Assembly (NCBI GenBank): GCA_022225965.2
Contig: JAKJXP020000019.1
Span: 494,220-558,219 of the forward strand
DNA: 64,000 nucleotides
Origin: Diatrype stigma
Lineage: Eukaryota; Ascomycota; Sordariomycetes; Xylariales; Diatrypaceae
Direction: 5' to 3'
Shown one piece after another: positions 35,440 to 45,944 of the stretch. The notes beneath the pieces are model-generated. The model was not told the origin of the DNA and searched no databases. It saw only the letters and a list, made by a program, of their open reading frames with translations. Within the stretch, counting starts at the first letter, position 1. Each line of letters starts with the position of its first letter. Position numbers and translations under genes: made by a program.

Positions 35440-35863
35440 TAGTGTGTACGTGAAAGAGAGGGAAGAGAGAGAGAAAGGGATAGGTAGTGGGTTTGGTGGT
35501 TAGGTGGATGGTTGGGCGGGTGGATGGACGGGAATTTGCGGGTGAGGGAGGTGGCGGATGACTTCGGGATCAGAGGCGCGCTTCAGGGGTAACTACGGCA
35601 CCGCGGCGCCCATGGGAAGGTTCTTGAGGAAGAGTTGTATTCCGATTCGGAGTCGGAAAATCTACAACCCCAGTCAGTAGCTGCTAAACAAACGTTGAGT
35701 TCCACGATAAGACTATCTTGATGATCTACTGAGTATGGCGAGTGACGGACGACACCAGGAGACTTATGAGGTAAAGGCGATTTGCAGTGTGTATTGTTGA
35801 TGGCCTCGAATAATTGCGACAGAATAGACAAGCATTGTATTTGCTTCGGGCGAGGAAAGGCCA

Positions 35864-36016
35864 TGTTGTTTTAGTTGACCATCAGTCTTTATAAGGGGGG
35901 CCTTGCCCCTACAATGCTATGGGGGGAACATGATCTCCTTTCTTCTTATAACGAGTACCTGTACCATTAGAGATACATGTACTGACTTCCACCCTCTGTT
36001 GTCAGATCCCATGGCA
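35864..36016. repeat. Diverged LTR-like segment related to the one at 33344
   Basis: It has the same layout: TATAA, a GC hairpin (GGGGCC-tt-GCCCC), GGGG..CATGAT, then a pyrimidine part and an end CCCTCTGTTGTCAGATCCC, close to CCCTCTGTGTCGACAAATCCC of the first copy. Borders are approximate and no flanking duplication was found. Confidence 0.35.
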
Positions 36017-36440
36017 CGGGGCCAAGTAGATATTTTGCGGTCTGCGCTCACTTGTAGGCTACGCTCTCATCAGAGTCAATTATACCCACCATTTTTAAGA
36101 TCATACAGGCGCTTGCGTTATATCAGTGCTTACGATGCTTGCTTGATTGTGTCAGCCCTTTGAGATAGCTTTGAACTGCACCGTAGAGTCCGTAGCACAG
36201 GTAATCAGGTATCGCTCAGAACCCAAATCACAAAGGAATATATGCTGTGCGGCATGGTTTCGTGGCGTTGAGGGATCTTACTGCGTTCTTAGCTGGACAG
36301 TGATGTTATAAGCTCTGGAATATGTGAAGACCACCAGTCTTAGAACGATCCGTTGTCATAGAACCCTCTCAGCCGCAATCCCGCTCCCTATCACGGGAGC
36401 TTAGCTCCCCATCGTGAACCTCACTGTCGTGGGTCAGCCT

Positions 36441-36481
36441 GCCACCCCCCTCCACCCCCCGTCACCCCCCGTACCCCCCGT
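36441..36481. repeat. Four C6 runs; potential G-quadruplex on minus strand
   Basis: Runs of six C are separated by 4 bases (tcca, gtca, gta). On the minus strand this is four G6 tracts with short loops. It lies about 400 bp upstream of the small protein at 36877. Confidence 0.65.
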
Positions 36482-36720
36482 TTCCTCTGGCCACTTGGCA
36501 TCGCGAAAGGTACTTGTCACCAGCAAGGTGTTCGTCGAAGGATAGCATTGAATACAAGAAACCCTTTCACTCGGCCAGGCCCAGGCTAAACTCTTCAAAC
36601 CTATCTGAGCTGGGGAGCAGAACCTGCAACAACAGAAAAACTCCTTCCACCCAACATCTCCCCCAACCACCACCAGAACACTCACCTCACCCCGATCTCT
36701 TCAGAGCCATCAAGAACAAG

Positions 36721-36816
36721 GTAAGAAATCATCGAATCTCTCTCTATCTCTCATCAAGAAGAGGCTTCCTTCTATCATCGAAAGACGTATACTAACCGAT
36801 CGACGAACTCGAACAG
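36721..36816 (+). other. Probable 5'-UTR intron of the small protein gene
   Basis: Donor AAG|GTAAGA at 36721, a perfect TACTAAC branch site (36789-36795) and acceptor GAACAG at 36811-36816. This gives independent support for transcription of the downstream gene on the plus strand. Confidence 0.65.
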
Positions 36817-36876
36817 AGATCATTCCCCAAACCAACCAACCAACCAAGTCATCACCAACAACACCGAACCGCAACC

Positions 36877-37143
36877 ATGTGCTTCATGGTCGACAAGATG
36901 ATCTACTGCAGCGACCCTCGCTGCACCAACGTGGTGTCGCGCCGCCCCCGATCCATGCTCTGCCCCGAGGCCAGAGCTTCCGCAGACAAGCGACTCGGCG
37001 CCTGCCGCGCCGGTATTAATTCGTACCCGTCGCCCCCCTCCCGCGGCACCGTTCCCTGCACCGAGCACCGACAGCAGAAGCAGCAGGAGCAGAAGCAGAA
37101 CGAGACTCAGCAGAATCCCGGCGGCCAGCAGCAGCAGCAGTAG
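36877..37143 (+). CDS. Small Cys-containing, Gln-tailed protein, unknown function
   Basis: 88 codons, starting MCFMVDKMIYCSDPRCTN. Six cysteines (residues 2, 11, 16, 29, 43, 61) without a signal peptide suggest a small metal-binding or intracellular protein. The C-terminus is a Gln-rich tail ending in QQQQQ. The ATG sits in a good context (CAACCATGT) after an A/C-rich leader and a well-formed UTR intron. I do not recognise the family; similar small Cys proteins beginning MC..V are common in Pezizomycotina. Confidence 0.65.
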   Translation: MCFMVDKMIYCSDPRCTNVVSRRPRSMLCPEARASADKRLGACRAGINSYPSPPSRGTVPCTEHRQQKQQEQKQNETQQNPGGQQQQQ

Positions 37144-37880
37144 CTAGCTTGCCTTACTTCACCTATATGGATTATACCGACATCCACTTCCACAGGCACA
37201 GACGCAAACACGTACACACATCCTACATACTGGTGTTTTCCTTGAGGTATGGAGGATGGAAGTTGGAGGACGGTGGATTCGGGATGAGAGAAGAACGGGA
37301 TAGATAGCTATTACTAGGCTTGCTAGCTACACGGACTCAGAGAAGTTCATGGCCAAGTTGGTGGTGGTCCGTGGATCCGATTCTGCGTGGCATTCACCAA
37401 CTTGGTCAGGCTCTCTCTCCGATGCGGTGGCGCACAAAACCGCTGATCGTGGCAGTCCAGCTGACAGAAGGGCGATTCACGGGGCTCGATCTGTTGGTCC
37501 TGCCATATTTCTACCACAGACTCTGTCAGCACAGCTGCTTACATCGTTGATAAGAGCACTACACAGAAAGTAATAGGTCATAGCTAGGAACACACTAGGA
37601 CAATACAAGTACCTGCCTATTAGATGAAAAATTCCGAAATTCGAGTGAAGTGATATCTAATATGACAAAGCCCTTGGATCACTGTTAGTCGTGGGCTAAC
37701 TAGTTTCTTCAGACGCCCGGTAAGCATACACGAGGACCAAAGGTCTTACGATCAACTGACGAGTTCCCGCCAAAACCAAATGCTCCTGTAGCTATGCTCG
37801 CTGTAGAAAGCAATGGAAAACGTCCCAACCAACTTGGGAAACCACGAACTCCCGCTCTTTGCTCAATACGACCTAACCTA
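37144..37880. other. Spacer between convergent genes
   Basis: This is the 3' flank of the small Cys protein (plus) and of the membrane protein (minus). No supported gene is seen. Confidence 0.5.
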
Positions 37881-39928
37881 TCACACTTCCTCACGATCTT
37901 CTAAGCCCGAGAAACCCGTCGAGTTCCGCGTCATCGTCGCCGTCGCCGTCGTGGCGGGGGGCCACGTGGAGCTGCTATCGACGCCCCAGCTGCCGCTATC
38001 AGGGTAAGGCGAGGAGCCGAGGTCCACCGAAGACGCACATGGGTCGACGGCGGCGGGGCTGCCCTTCTCGCCATCCCCGCTCCCCGAGAGTGGGGGAGAA
38101 GAAGTAGCATACGGAGGAGACAAGGAAGAAGCGGATGGAGGTTGATGGGGATGGGGTCCGGGGTGATCATGATGGTACGGCAGACGGTCGGTGGTGGGCG
38201 CCGCGATGCGGCCGTGCATGCGGAGCGTGCGGGCGTGGGCATTGCTCAGGCCGAGCAGACCGGCAGTGATAATCAGGAGCGCCATGAAGACGAGGTTGCC
38301 GGACTGCGTCATGTTGCCGCTAATATGTAGCCCCCACCCACCCATCCACGCCCCAGAGTCAGCGCATGCGACTAACTTTCACGACATCGTTCCGGAAAGC
38401 CTCACTCGCGCTTGCCTACTAACGAACGACCTAGCCCACGACACTTGTCTAAGAAAGGTAGATAGATATACGAAGTCCCAACGAAGCAGTTCCATGACAT
38501 CGAAGCGCTCTTTTTCTCATAGAAACACGACAAAACCAGATCAATAGTAGAAATAAGGCCAGATGCTCACCTGAAGGCGGCGACCAGGTAGACGGTCAGC
38601 TTGGCGGTGGCCTCGAGGTAACCCTGCACGTGGGTCTTGGTGCTCAGCCAGGGCCCCGTCGTGATGGCCTTGAGGTCCGAGGCCAGCCCACGCAGCGACA
38701 CAGAACGGCCGTGCCCGAGGTCCACAACGTACTCGGTCAGCAGGTCGCCGAGGTCCGGGAGCGGGGACAGGGGCGGCGGCGATGGCAACCGCGGCGGCGT
38801 CGGGATCGAGACGCGCTCCTTCGCGCGCTGCTTGATCACCCAGATGTTCAGGATGCGGGAGAACATCAGGGCCAAGAGGAGCGCGACACCCCACCCTATG
38901 GATTTTGGTAGACCCCCCGCGCCGGGTCCGTTTCGTCAGCTAATACTATTCTATTCTTTCCAAATTCACAGACTGAAGTTCCCCAAGGTTGAGAAGAAAG
39001 TAGACCCCCCCCTGTTTATCATAGACCACTTAGGCTGGACTCACATTCCTGCAGTAGGATCATGAAGACGAACGCGAGGATCGTGAGTACGGGCGCGGCG
39101 AGGTATAGGAGGTGCGACACCCATCCCAGATCAGAGCCGCGGTCAGCCCACTGTGCAACGACACATCTGGAGTCAGCAAATGCATTGCTAACTAGGTAAG
39201 TAGCCAGGTGTGAGTGGGAGTCGTTCTTTGGCAGCGGCCCCCATACCCCTCCCCATCGGACACACCCCTATAAGGTCACCCCAAAGAAGTTGAAAAATGA
39301 GAAACTACTACTAAGGCTTCGCCTCGCCCACTTACAATAGTAGCGCGCTGCCCGACGCCACGCCGACTGCGGCGCCCACCACCGCCACCACTGCCAAAAG
39401 AAAGGCGCGTCCCCCTCCGCCCGTGGGTGGGGATGGCAGCGACGTCGACGACGACCTTCTGGCCCGTGCTGGCGAGGCGCTGCAGGTAGCGGATGGTGGC
39501 CGGGTTGGTGACGCGGTAGGTCAGGCTCTTGCCGTTGTAGATCTCGACGGCGTCGTACTCGGCCTGCGCGGCCTGGCCGCCGACCAGGGCGTCGGCCGCC
39601 TGCTGGTAGTGCAGGCCCGGCGCCAGCAGCAGGCTGTCGAGCCACGACGAGCCGCCGACGATAGCGGTCCGGTTCGCGATGGTGCCGAGGTCGGCGAGCG
39701 CGAGCAGGCCGCCGGCCGACGGCTGGAAGTGCGGGATGGGCGTTTGCGACCAGGGGGGGAAGCCGCGCTTGGGGGTGAGGAGCTGCGGTCCTGTGGTCAA
39801 TAGCTAAGGCCGGGAGTGGGAAATAATAGGTCGTTCCTGGGGAGAAAGGGACAGAGAGAGAGAGAGAGAGTGTGTGTGTGCCTGGTGTTTTCATACCTCC
39901 ATTGCGAGCCAAGGCTGCTGCTTGTTTT
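37881..39928 (-). CDS. Three-span membrane protein, 5' end unresolved
   Basis: Minus-strand exons 39928-39897, 39790-39336, 39150-39045, 38893-38571 and 38319-37881 (stop). The soluble N-terminal part includes GGLLALADLGTIANRTAIVG and an LHYQQAADALV helix. Span 1 is LLYLAAPVLTILAFVFMILL, span 2 LLLALMFSRILNIWVI, span 3 LVFMALLIITAGLLGLSNA. A His/Pro- and Ser-rich tail follows. The splice phases agree at every junction except exon 3 to exon 4, where one base is too many (or two too few) in a G run at 38887-38890. This suggests a sequencing error or a fresh frameshift. The first exon listed starts with an acceptor (TGACACAG), so at least one upstream exon with the ATG exists, perhaps within 39930-40420, but I could not fix it. 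I take this as an uncharacterised family of Pezizomycotina membrane proteins. Confidence 0.72.
39843..39882. repeat. (AG)n(TG)n microsatellite in an intron
   Basis: Alternating AG then GT dinucleotides lie inside the intron between exons 39928-39897 and 39790-39336 of the minus-strand membrane-protein gene. Confidence 0.7.
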
Positions 39929-41221
39929 CTGTGTCAGTCAATGCTATATATGTGTGTGCCTGAGTAGTCCCTAGTGGACCTAGGTCGCAGCCCTGGTTCG
40001 TTCGAGAACTATCACAAAATCGTTGGTTGAGGGCTTCTTCGCCGTTTCACGTTCATGATACGATTCGTCTTATATGCAAAGTAAGAGTGGAAGTGGTAGG
40101 AAGGTATTCATTCTGATTATAGGAGCTGGTAAGTATGGCTACTAGGTAAAGTGAGTTGGAGCTCGATCGATCCCCTCTCTCCGGTATAAGGTAGGCAGTT
40201 TTATGTTGATCATAAGCCTCGACTGACGTTACGTCGGCACGCCCCGGCATCATGGGTAGGGTACCAGGCACTCGCCGGTAGCAACTCCCATCGATATAGT
40301 TAGATATACTTGGGGAGTCAGAGCAGGCAGCCAATGGCGCACAAGATAGCCCGTCACGAGGTCGAGGCTCTGGGTATGGCAAAGTAGGCTTGGCGGCTCT
40401 CCCTTTGTCCATCTTTGCGAGTTGGGAGCTTGGGAGCTTGGGAGTGTATCACGGCACCAACACAATCACACTCTCCTTTCGGTCAAGGTCCATTTCGTTC
40501 AGATCCATGGGCTTGGCCATCGGGCGTTCCTAGATTTTGTAGTTTGTAAGCCCTGGACTGAGACTGTCTCATCTACCCGTGAGATGCCAGGATGCTCAGA
40601 AGATGCAGCATGCTCAGATGGGTGGATGGAGGAGAGGTGCAAAGGTGTAAGTGGGAGTGTAAGTGGGAGTGTAAGTTACGAACCAGAACCCCACACGGTG
40701 CCACACCTGGGCTGACCTGGGCTGTCACTTGACACCTGTGGCCCGGGCGCTAGACTTGTGGATTTATACCGTTTTAGTACTGTAGTACATACCTGGGCAG
40801 CTGGGGCATGCCTGCAGCCCACCCACCAAGCCATCCGAATGAAGTTCCCCTGTTCGCGATAAGAGCTCCGGCGACGCAGCTGAGCTTTATCGCAACCCAT
40901 GAAATGCGGTCCTCAGCTTGCATTAGCTACGGTATGTACCTACAACATACCCAGCAGCTCCCCAGCTCCCCTTCTTCTGGAGCTGTCTGTCGGTTCCCCA
41001 TCTCGACGGATCTGGACTTAATTTATTAAGTATTAGGTACATAGCGATTACAACTACATCACCGCATCTTGCACCTTGCACCTTGCACCTTGCACATCGT
41101 TCGCGCTCGAGGTGGCAGCCTTCCTTCTTCCCTTCCTTCTCGGATAGAGGGCATGTATAGCAGCCAGTCTGACAACAATCACCGTTTGATGTGTGAAATG
41201 AGTTGAGGCAAAAGACGAACC
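39929..41221. other. Spacer between divergent genes, short tandem repeats
   Basis: It probably contains the missing 5' exon(s) of the minus-strand membrane protein and the ATG29 promoter. Repeats: AAGTGGGAGTGT copies (about 40648-40677) and TTGCACC copies (41069-41094). Confidence 0.45.
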
Positions 41222-42920
41222 ATGGCTTCACATTATCCCAAACCCAGTTCGGAGCCGGTCTACACCGTCTTCATCCGGCTTCCTTTCCCACGAGGCGACT
41301 TTGTGGATCCGCCTCCCGTATGTACCTACATAGCACCCTCTCACCTGTCTCGCTGTCGCATCGTGTGTCTGAAACACAACTAACAACTGCATGTTCTCGT
41401 GCTGTCTAGGTGCATTGGGACCCCTCCAAAGATGAAGCTCTGTGGAATGTTGTATCTAAAGTATCGAAGACAGAAATAGATTGTACGTCCTTGTCCGATT
41501 CTGGGAATAGCACGCTTGCCCTTGAGTAGACCATTAGCTAATCATACCGTGAATCGTATTTCCACCTGCTCTAGGGAATGAGGTGTAAGTTAGCCCCCCT
41601 GACATCAAAATCTCGAACCTCGGTCAGCCAACCCCCACGTCAAGTGCCTCTCGATTCCAGGTGACCGTCGACTTCCTCCTCCAGCAAGTCGCCTTCCTCA
41701 CCGAGCGCCATGCCTCGCAGCTACGAGCCCAGATGCGCAAGGCCGCGGCCGCGGTGCGAGACTCGCCGATGCCCTCGCCCCAGCCGGGCGCCGAGAGCCC
41801 CTTCCTAGCCGAGATGCTCCGACGCACGGGATCCGCCGGCAGCGGCCAGCCGCGGGCGCCGTCGGCCTTGACCATCCGCAAGGACTCGCCGCTGCCCCGC
41901 AACGACAACGGCAGCGTCCCCGGGACCCCCGCTGCTAGTAACAGCCCGCGGCCGGCGACAACGCGCACTTCGTCCTCGAACACGGCCGTCGTCACAACCC
42001 GGAATCTGGGCGGTGGCGCTGGCGGTGTTGGCGGCGGTAAGGCAGCAGCAGCAGCAACGGCAAACCGCTCGAGCGCCGAGACGCAGAGGAACAGGCTGTC
42101 GTCGCTCCCCATCGCCACGGCGGTCGACGAGGTGGACGCGGACCCGCCGTCGCCCGAGCCAGCCGAGGAGGCCAGCTCGGCCGCCTCCTCGTCCTCGTCC
42201 TCGTCCAGCCCGGCACAGTCCAGGATCATCCGCCGCCCCCCGCGCTTCCAGAGCAACGACGCGTCTTCGTCCTTCGCGGACGACGACGATGACGACGACG
42301 ACGACGACGAGGATGCGGAGCCCGCCTTCCTGCCGTACAACCCGCCGCCGCCGCCACCCCCGCCGCAGTCGTCGGACGGGTCATCGAGCGGGCAGCACGA
42401 CCTGAGCGCCACGCTGCGCGGGAACCCGCGGGACTTCGCCAGGCGGTTGCCTAAGGGTTCTTCTGCCGGCAGGGGGGAGAACTTCCACCATTCCCAGACG
42501 TCCGATTCGTCGGCGAGCTCGGCTGCCGTATTCGTGCAGGGGTCTTCCGACAGGGATCGGGATAGGAACAGACCCGGCGTGCCGATGTCGCCGCGCCGGA
42601 CGATGGAGCTGGCCGGCCGCAGCCCGGGCGCTGCGAAGGGCAAGGCGTACTCTCGAGATAGCGATGGCACGCCCAGCATGGGGAGCAGCTTTAGTGACCT
42701 CGACGGTATATTATCCCTGCTTCTCCTCTCGCTCACCTGGCTGCTTAACTGGAGTGTGATACTGACCCATGCCCTCCGTACAGATGCATCCGTGACGCAA
42801 TCTGCGCTCGAAGAGGCATTGGCTAGCAATATGGGGGATGCCGGCACGATAGGTAGTCTCAGAGGGACTATCAGTAACGCTTTCCGAAGCAGGTATCTTC
42901 CGAAGTCAAACAACCCATGA
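41222..42920 (+). CDS. ATG29: Autophagy protein ATG29
   Basis: Exons 41222-41317, 41410-41482, 41575-41584, 41645-42705 and 42784-42920 join in phase to 1377 nt (458 aa). The N-terminus carries the Atg29 signature: VYTVFIRLPFPRGDFVDPPP, then VHWDPSKDEALWNVVSK, EIDWNEVASRFQVTVDFLLQ and LTERHASQLRAQMRK. Atg29 works with Atg17 and Atg31 as scaffold of the Atg1 kinase complex at the phagophore assembly site. The remainder (about residues 100-420) is low-complexity Ser/Pro/Asp sequence, including an eight-to-nine Asp run, as is common in fungal Atg29 and probably phosphoregulated. The C-terminus (VTQSALEEALASNMGDAGTI) is a conserved-looking helix. Exon 3 is only 10 nt; without it and the 41645 acceptor the conserved WNE..SRF part is lost. 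A 429-codon antisense frame here is a GC-driven shadow. Confidence 0.9.
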
Positions 42921-43871
42921 GCTACGAGCTAAACCACAGTTGCTTTCACACATAATCGGTATTCAAACATGGTATGCGTTTTGCCGCCGCATGGTTCGCT
43001 GGCATATATCGGCGTTTTGGGGTTTCGCTTCACCTTTCTACGAGTAAATGATAGGACTAGGTATGATGCTTTTGTGCCTATCTATAGGAACCATCTAGTT
43101 GTTTCAGGGGTGTGATTAAGAGACACTATCTACTTATTTCTTGAAGCAGCTAATAAGATACGTTGCCGGGAATTATTTCGATGTACACATGAGTTTCACT
43201 GTATCATCAGGAAACACTCGTGTTTGTCCTAGGTCACGAGCATCTGACCGATTGTGTAACGAATATATCGCTTGTGACTACCTGCCTAGGTACCTAGTTG
43301 ATGCCTGCATTCTGGTGTCCCAGCCCGCTACTTCATAGCAATACTTCCTCTGGAAATGAATGATGCCATTCTTCAGGGTATACAAGGAGGGAATATTCAG
43401 GACTCGACGGTGTTGCATTAGAAGCTAGATGGAATGGTGATTCTCCTGTAGAACGACACTGCAAGTTAACATTAATATTGCATTATTGCATTATTGCATT
43501 ATCACAGGAGAACGCTGTTGCTGGTATGCATTAATCCAGCAATCGGTGCACTGGACCTATCAGACTTCAGTGATTAGTTTAGTAAAGACCGCTATAAATA
43601 CAGCTGCCAAGATACTAACGGTAGCACCATGACGAAGGTCCACAGCGAATTCTAGTTGAAGTTAATTAATTACTTAACGTCCGAAGAGCAAACGAAGGTA
43701 TTCGCAATCTTCATCTTCGGCGGGCACCAACCAACAAACTAATTCTCCATGCAGTCAGCGAACTACATAATTGCTGCACCATGAGCGGCCCCGATTGATT
43801 TCCACGCGCTTCTCCCTCGAACGAAACTCTCCCAAAACAGACACATAAGGACCATCCAACCACTGCCCAAG
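42921..43871. other. Spacer between ATG29 and the mitochondrial protein gene
   Basis: No gene is seen. It contains three ATTGCATT copies (about 43478-43502) and, at the right end, an A/C-rich leader before the ATG at 43872. Confidence 0.5.
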
Positions 43872-45944
43872 ATGTTGCGGCAGCAACAGCCGCGCACCCT
43901 AGCCGGGCGTCTGCGTCTCCTCGCCGTCCGCCGGCGATCCTCCTCCCCCCTGCTCCTCTTCTTCAGCCGTTCCCCCTCTCTTCCCCCGGCTGCCCCGCCC
44001 AGCGCGGCGACCAACAATTCGAATCCAGCAATAACGCCCACGGCCCCAGCGACAGCTGTCCGCTTCTTCACCCGACCCGCGAACCTCAGCACACCGAGAC
44101 CCCAGCTGCCCTTCCTAGCCGTGCCGCTTTCGGCCTGGAGGCGGAACAACAACAACAAGCAGCAGCAGCAGTTCCGGTACCTGACGACGGAGCGCAAGCG
44201 GTGGCTGGCGCACGAGTTCCTGACGGCGGGGAAGTACACGGTGTCGCTGTGGGCGATCCTCGGGCTCACGGTGGCCATCTACTGGAGCCTGCAGCAGGAG
44301 TGGCTCGAGCGCCGGTACCCGACGCCCCACGAGTGGACGTACCTGACGCGGGCGCGCTCGCGGCTGGCGCGGTGGGCGCCCGACCGCACCGACGTCTTCG
44401 CCACGGACTGGGTGCAGGCCGGCGCGTACGCCAAGAACGTGCTAGAGCGCCTCGAGGACCCGAGCCTAGACGGCGGCGCCCTCCTCCCCCCGCGCGACGA
44501 CGGCGAGGTCGGGTTCGACGCGACGGCGGCCAGCGAGCCCTGGCGCCGCGGGTACCACCAGATCCTGATGCTGTGCGGGCGGGCGGCCGAGCACCTGGAC
44601 GACCAGGTGGTGGACACGACGCGGCACCTGGTGTTCCCGGCGGCGCAGGTGCGGGGGCCGTCGAACCCGCACCCGGCGCCGATCGCGGCGGGGTCGCCGC
44701 CGGCGCCGCGCGAGGAGGACTGCGACCGCGCCTACGACCCGCCCGAGGCGTACTACGGGCGCGTGCTGGCCACGCGCGGGTTCTCGGCCCGCCAGAAGAT
44801 GGACGCCGCGCTCGCGCACGCCGCCTGGCTCGAGTTCAAGGGCGCGCCGGAAGCCGCCGCGCGCATGTACGAGCGCGCGCTGGCCCTGGCCGTCGAGGGC
44901 AGTGGGGCGGCACGACCTGGGGGGCCGCTGCTTCCCTACGACGAGAAGACGTACGTCCTCCGGGACGATAATTCGGAGGAGGAGGGGAGGAAGCCCTCGG
45001 CCAACGTGCTCGCGAGCCTGACGGCGCTGGCGACGCACAAGGCCCGCGGCGGGGACGTGGAGGCCGCGCTCCCGATCCTGATCTCCATACTGCGGGCGCG
45101 CCGGTCCCTACCGAGCCCCCAGCAGCAGCAGCCGAGACGGAAGCCGTCGTCATCATCAGCAATGGCGGCAGTCAGCAGCGAGGTTGCCTTCGGCGGCGAC
45201 ACGGGGACAGGGACCTCTTCCTCGTCCTCCTCCTCGCCTTGGACCATGGAGAACGTCTCCAGCCTGATCAAGAGCGTGGTCCTGGAGCCGGCGTACCCGC
45301 CGCCCCCAGACGACGGGAGCGCGCCGCCGGCGCGCGATCCGGGCGAACTCTGCGAGGAGGCCGGGCTGAACCTGTACATCGGCGAGATTATTTACGCGAT
45401 GAGCAGCAAGAGCACCAACAGCAACAGTAGTAGTAGCAGTAGCAAGAATGGCAGTAGGAGCGGCCGCGAGGACGGGCTGGCGTGGACGCGCGAGGCGGTC
45501 GATCTGGCCGAGGAGCAGCTGCACAAGCTCAAGCTGAGAGGCGGGGGCGGTAGTGGTAACGAGGCGCAGGCGGCCGAGCACGCCAAGAAGACGTGCAAGG
45601 ATTGCCTCGAGTCCGGGCTTACGAACTGGGCTGCGATGGTGGAGCGGCTGGCGCGCGAGGAGAAGGAGAAGAAGGAGAAGGAAAGGCAGGAGGACAAGAA
45701 GGTTGCTGCTGCTGCGAAGTCGGGCTGGCTGGGCCTGTGGGGCGACGGCAATGGTAGCGGTAGCGGTAGCGGTAGCGGCAGTGGTGGTAACAGGGACGCT
45801 GCTGGGGAGGAAGAGGAGAACAGGAGCGTGGGCCGGTGGGAGGCGGAGGAGCAGGTCGTCCGGGAGAGGACGAGGAGGGCGCGGGATATCATTGAGGAGC
45901 TCGAGGCGCCTAAGACGGGCATTGCGGCTCTTGTCTGGGCCTGA
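43872..45944 (+). CDS. Mitochondrial single-span protein with TPR-like region
   Basis: Single exon, 690 aa. Residues 1-70 are Arg/Ser-rich without acids (MLRQQQPRTLAGRLRLLAVR), a typical mitochondrial presequence. A conserved-looking block (TTERKRWLAHEFLTAGKYTV) leads into one membrane span (about 123-140) and then QQEWLERRYPTPHEWTYLTR. The remaining part is predicted outside the membrane and has helix pairs of TPR type (ALAHAAWLEFKGAPEAAARM, and around residues 375-410). Low-complexity Ser, Gly-Ser and Lys/Glu stretches are inserted late. The layout (presequence, one span, TPRs) resembles Mgr3-type adaptors of the mitochondrial i-AAA protease; fungal homologues are sometimes labelled permeases, which the single span contradicts. 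Function is an inference. GC-rich codon use gives long shadow frames on the other strand. Confidence 0.82.
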   Translation: MLRQQQPRTLAGRLRLLAVRRRSSSPLLLFFSRSPSLPPAAPPSAATNNSNPAITPTAPATAVRFFTRPANLSTPRPQLPFLAVPLSAWRRNNNNKQQQQFRYLTTERKRWLAHEFLTAGKYTVSLWAILGLTVAIYWSLQQEWLERRYPTPHEWTYLTRARSRLARWAPDRTDVFATDWVQAGAYAKNVLERLEDPSLDGGALLPPRDDGEVGFDATAASEPWRRGYHQILMLCGRAAEHLDDQVVDTTRHLVFPAAQVRGPSNPHPAPIAAGSPPAPREEDCDRAYDPPEAYYGRVLATRGFSARQKMDAALAHAAWLEFKGAPEAAARMYERALALAVEGSGAARPGGPLLPYDEKTYVLRDDNSEEEGRKPSANVLASLTALATHKARGGDVEAALPILISILRARRSLPSPQQQQPRRKPSSSSAMAAVSSEVAFGGDTGTGTSSSSSSSPWTMENVSSLIKSVVLEPAYPPPPDDGSAPPARDPGELCEEAGLNLYIGEIIYAMSSKSTNSNSSSSSSKNGSRSGREDGLAWTREAVDLAEEQLHKLKLRGGGGSGNEAQAAEHAKKTCKDCLESGLTNWAAMVERLAREEKEKKEKERQEDKKVAAAAKSGWLGLWGDGNGSGSGSGSGSGGNRDAAGEEEENRSVGRWEAEEQVVRERTRRARDIIEELEAPKTGIAALVWA

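Larger units (their letters stand above)
35440..36720. other. Spacer with a second LTR-like remnant and a C-run array
   Basis: The 3' flank of the secreted-protein gene is purine-rich (35450-35530). An LTR-like segment lies at 35864-36016, and four C6 runs at about 36445-36480. No other coding signal is seen. Confidence 0.5.

Noticed and set aside
41624..42913. 429-codon minus-strand frame opposite ATG29
   Set aside because: It is the antisense of GC-rich, low-complexity ATG29 coding sequence. The plus strand has a phase-consistent, family-typical model.
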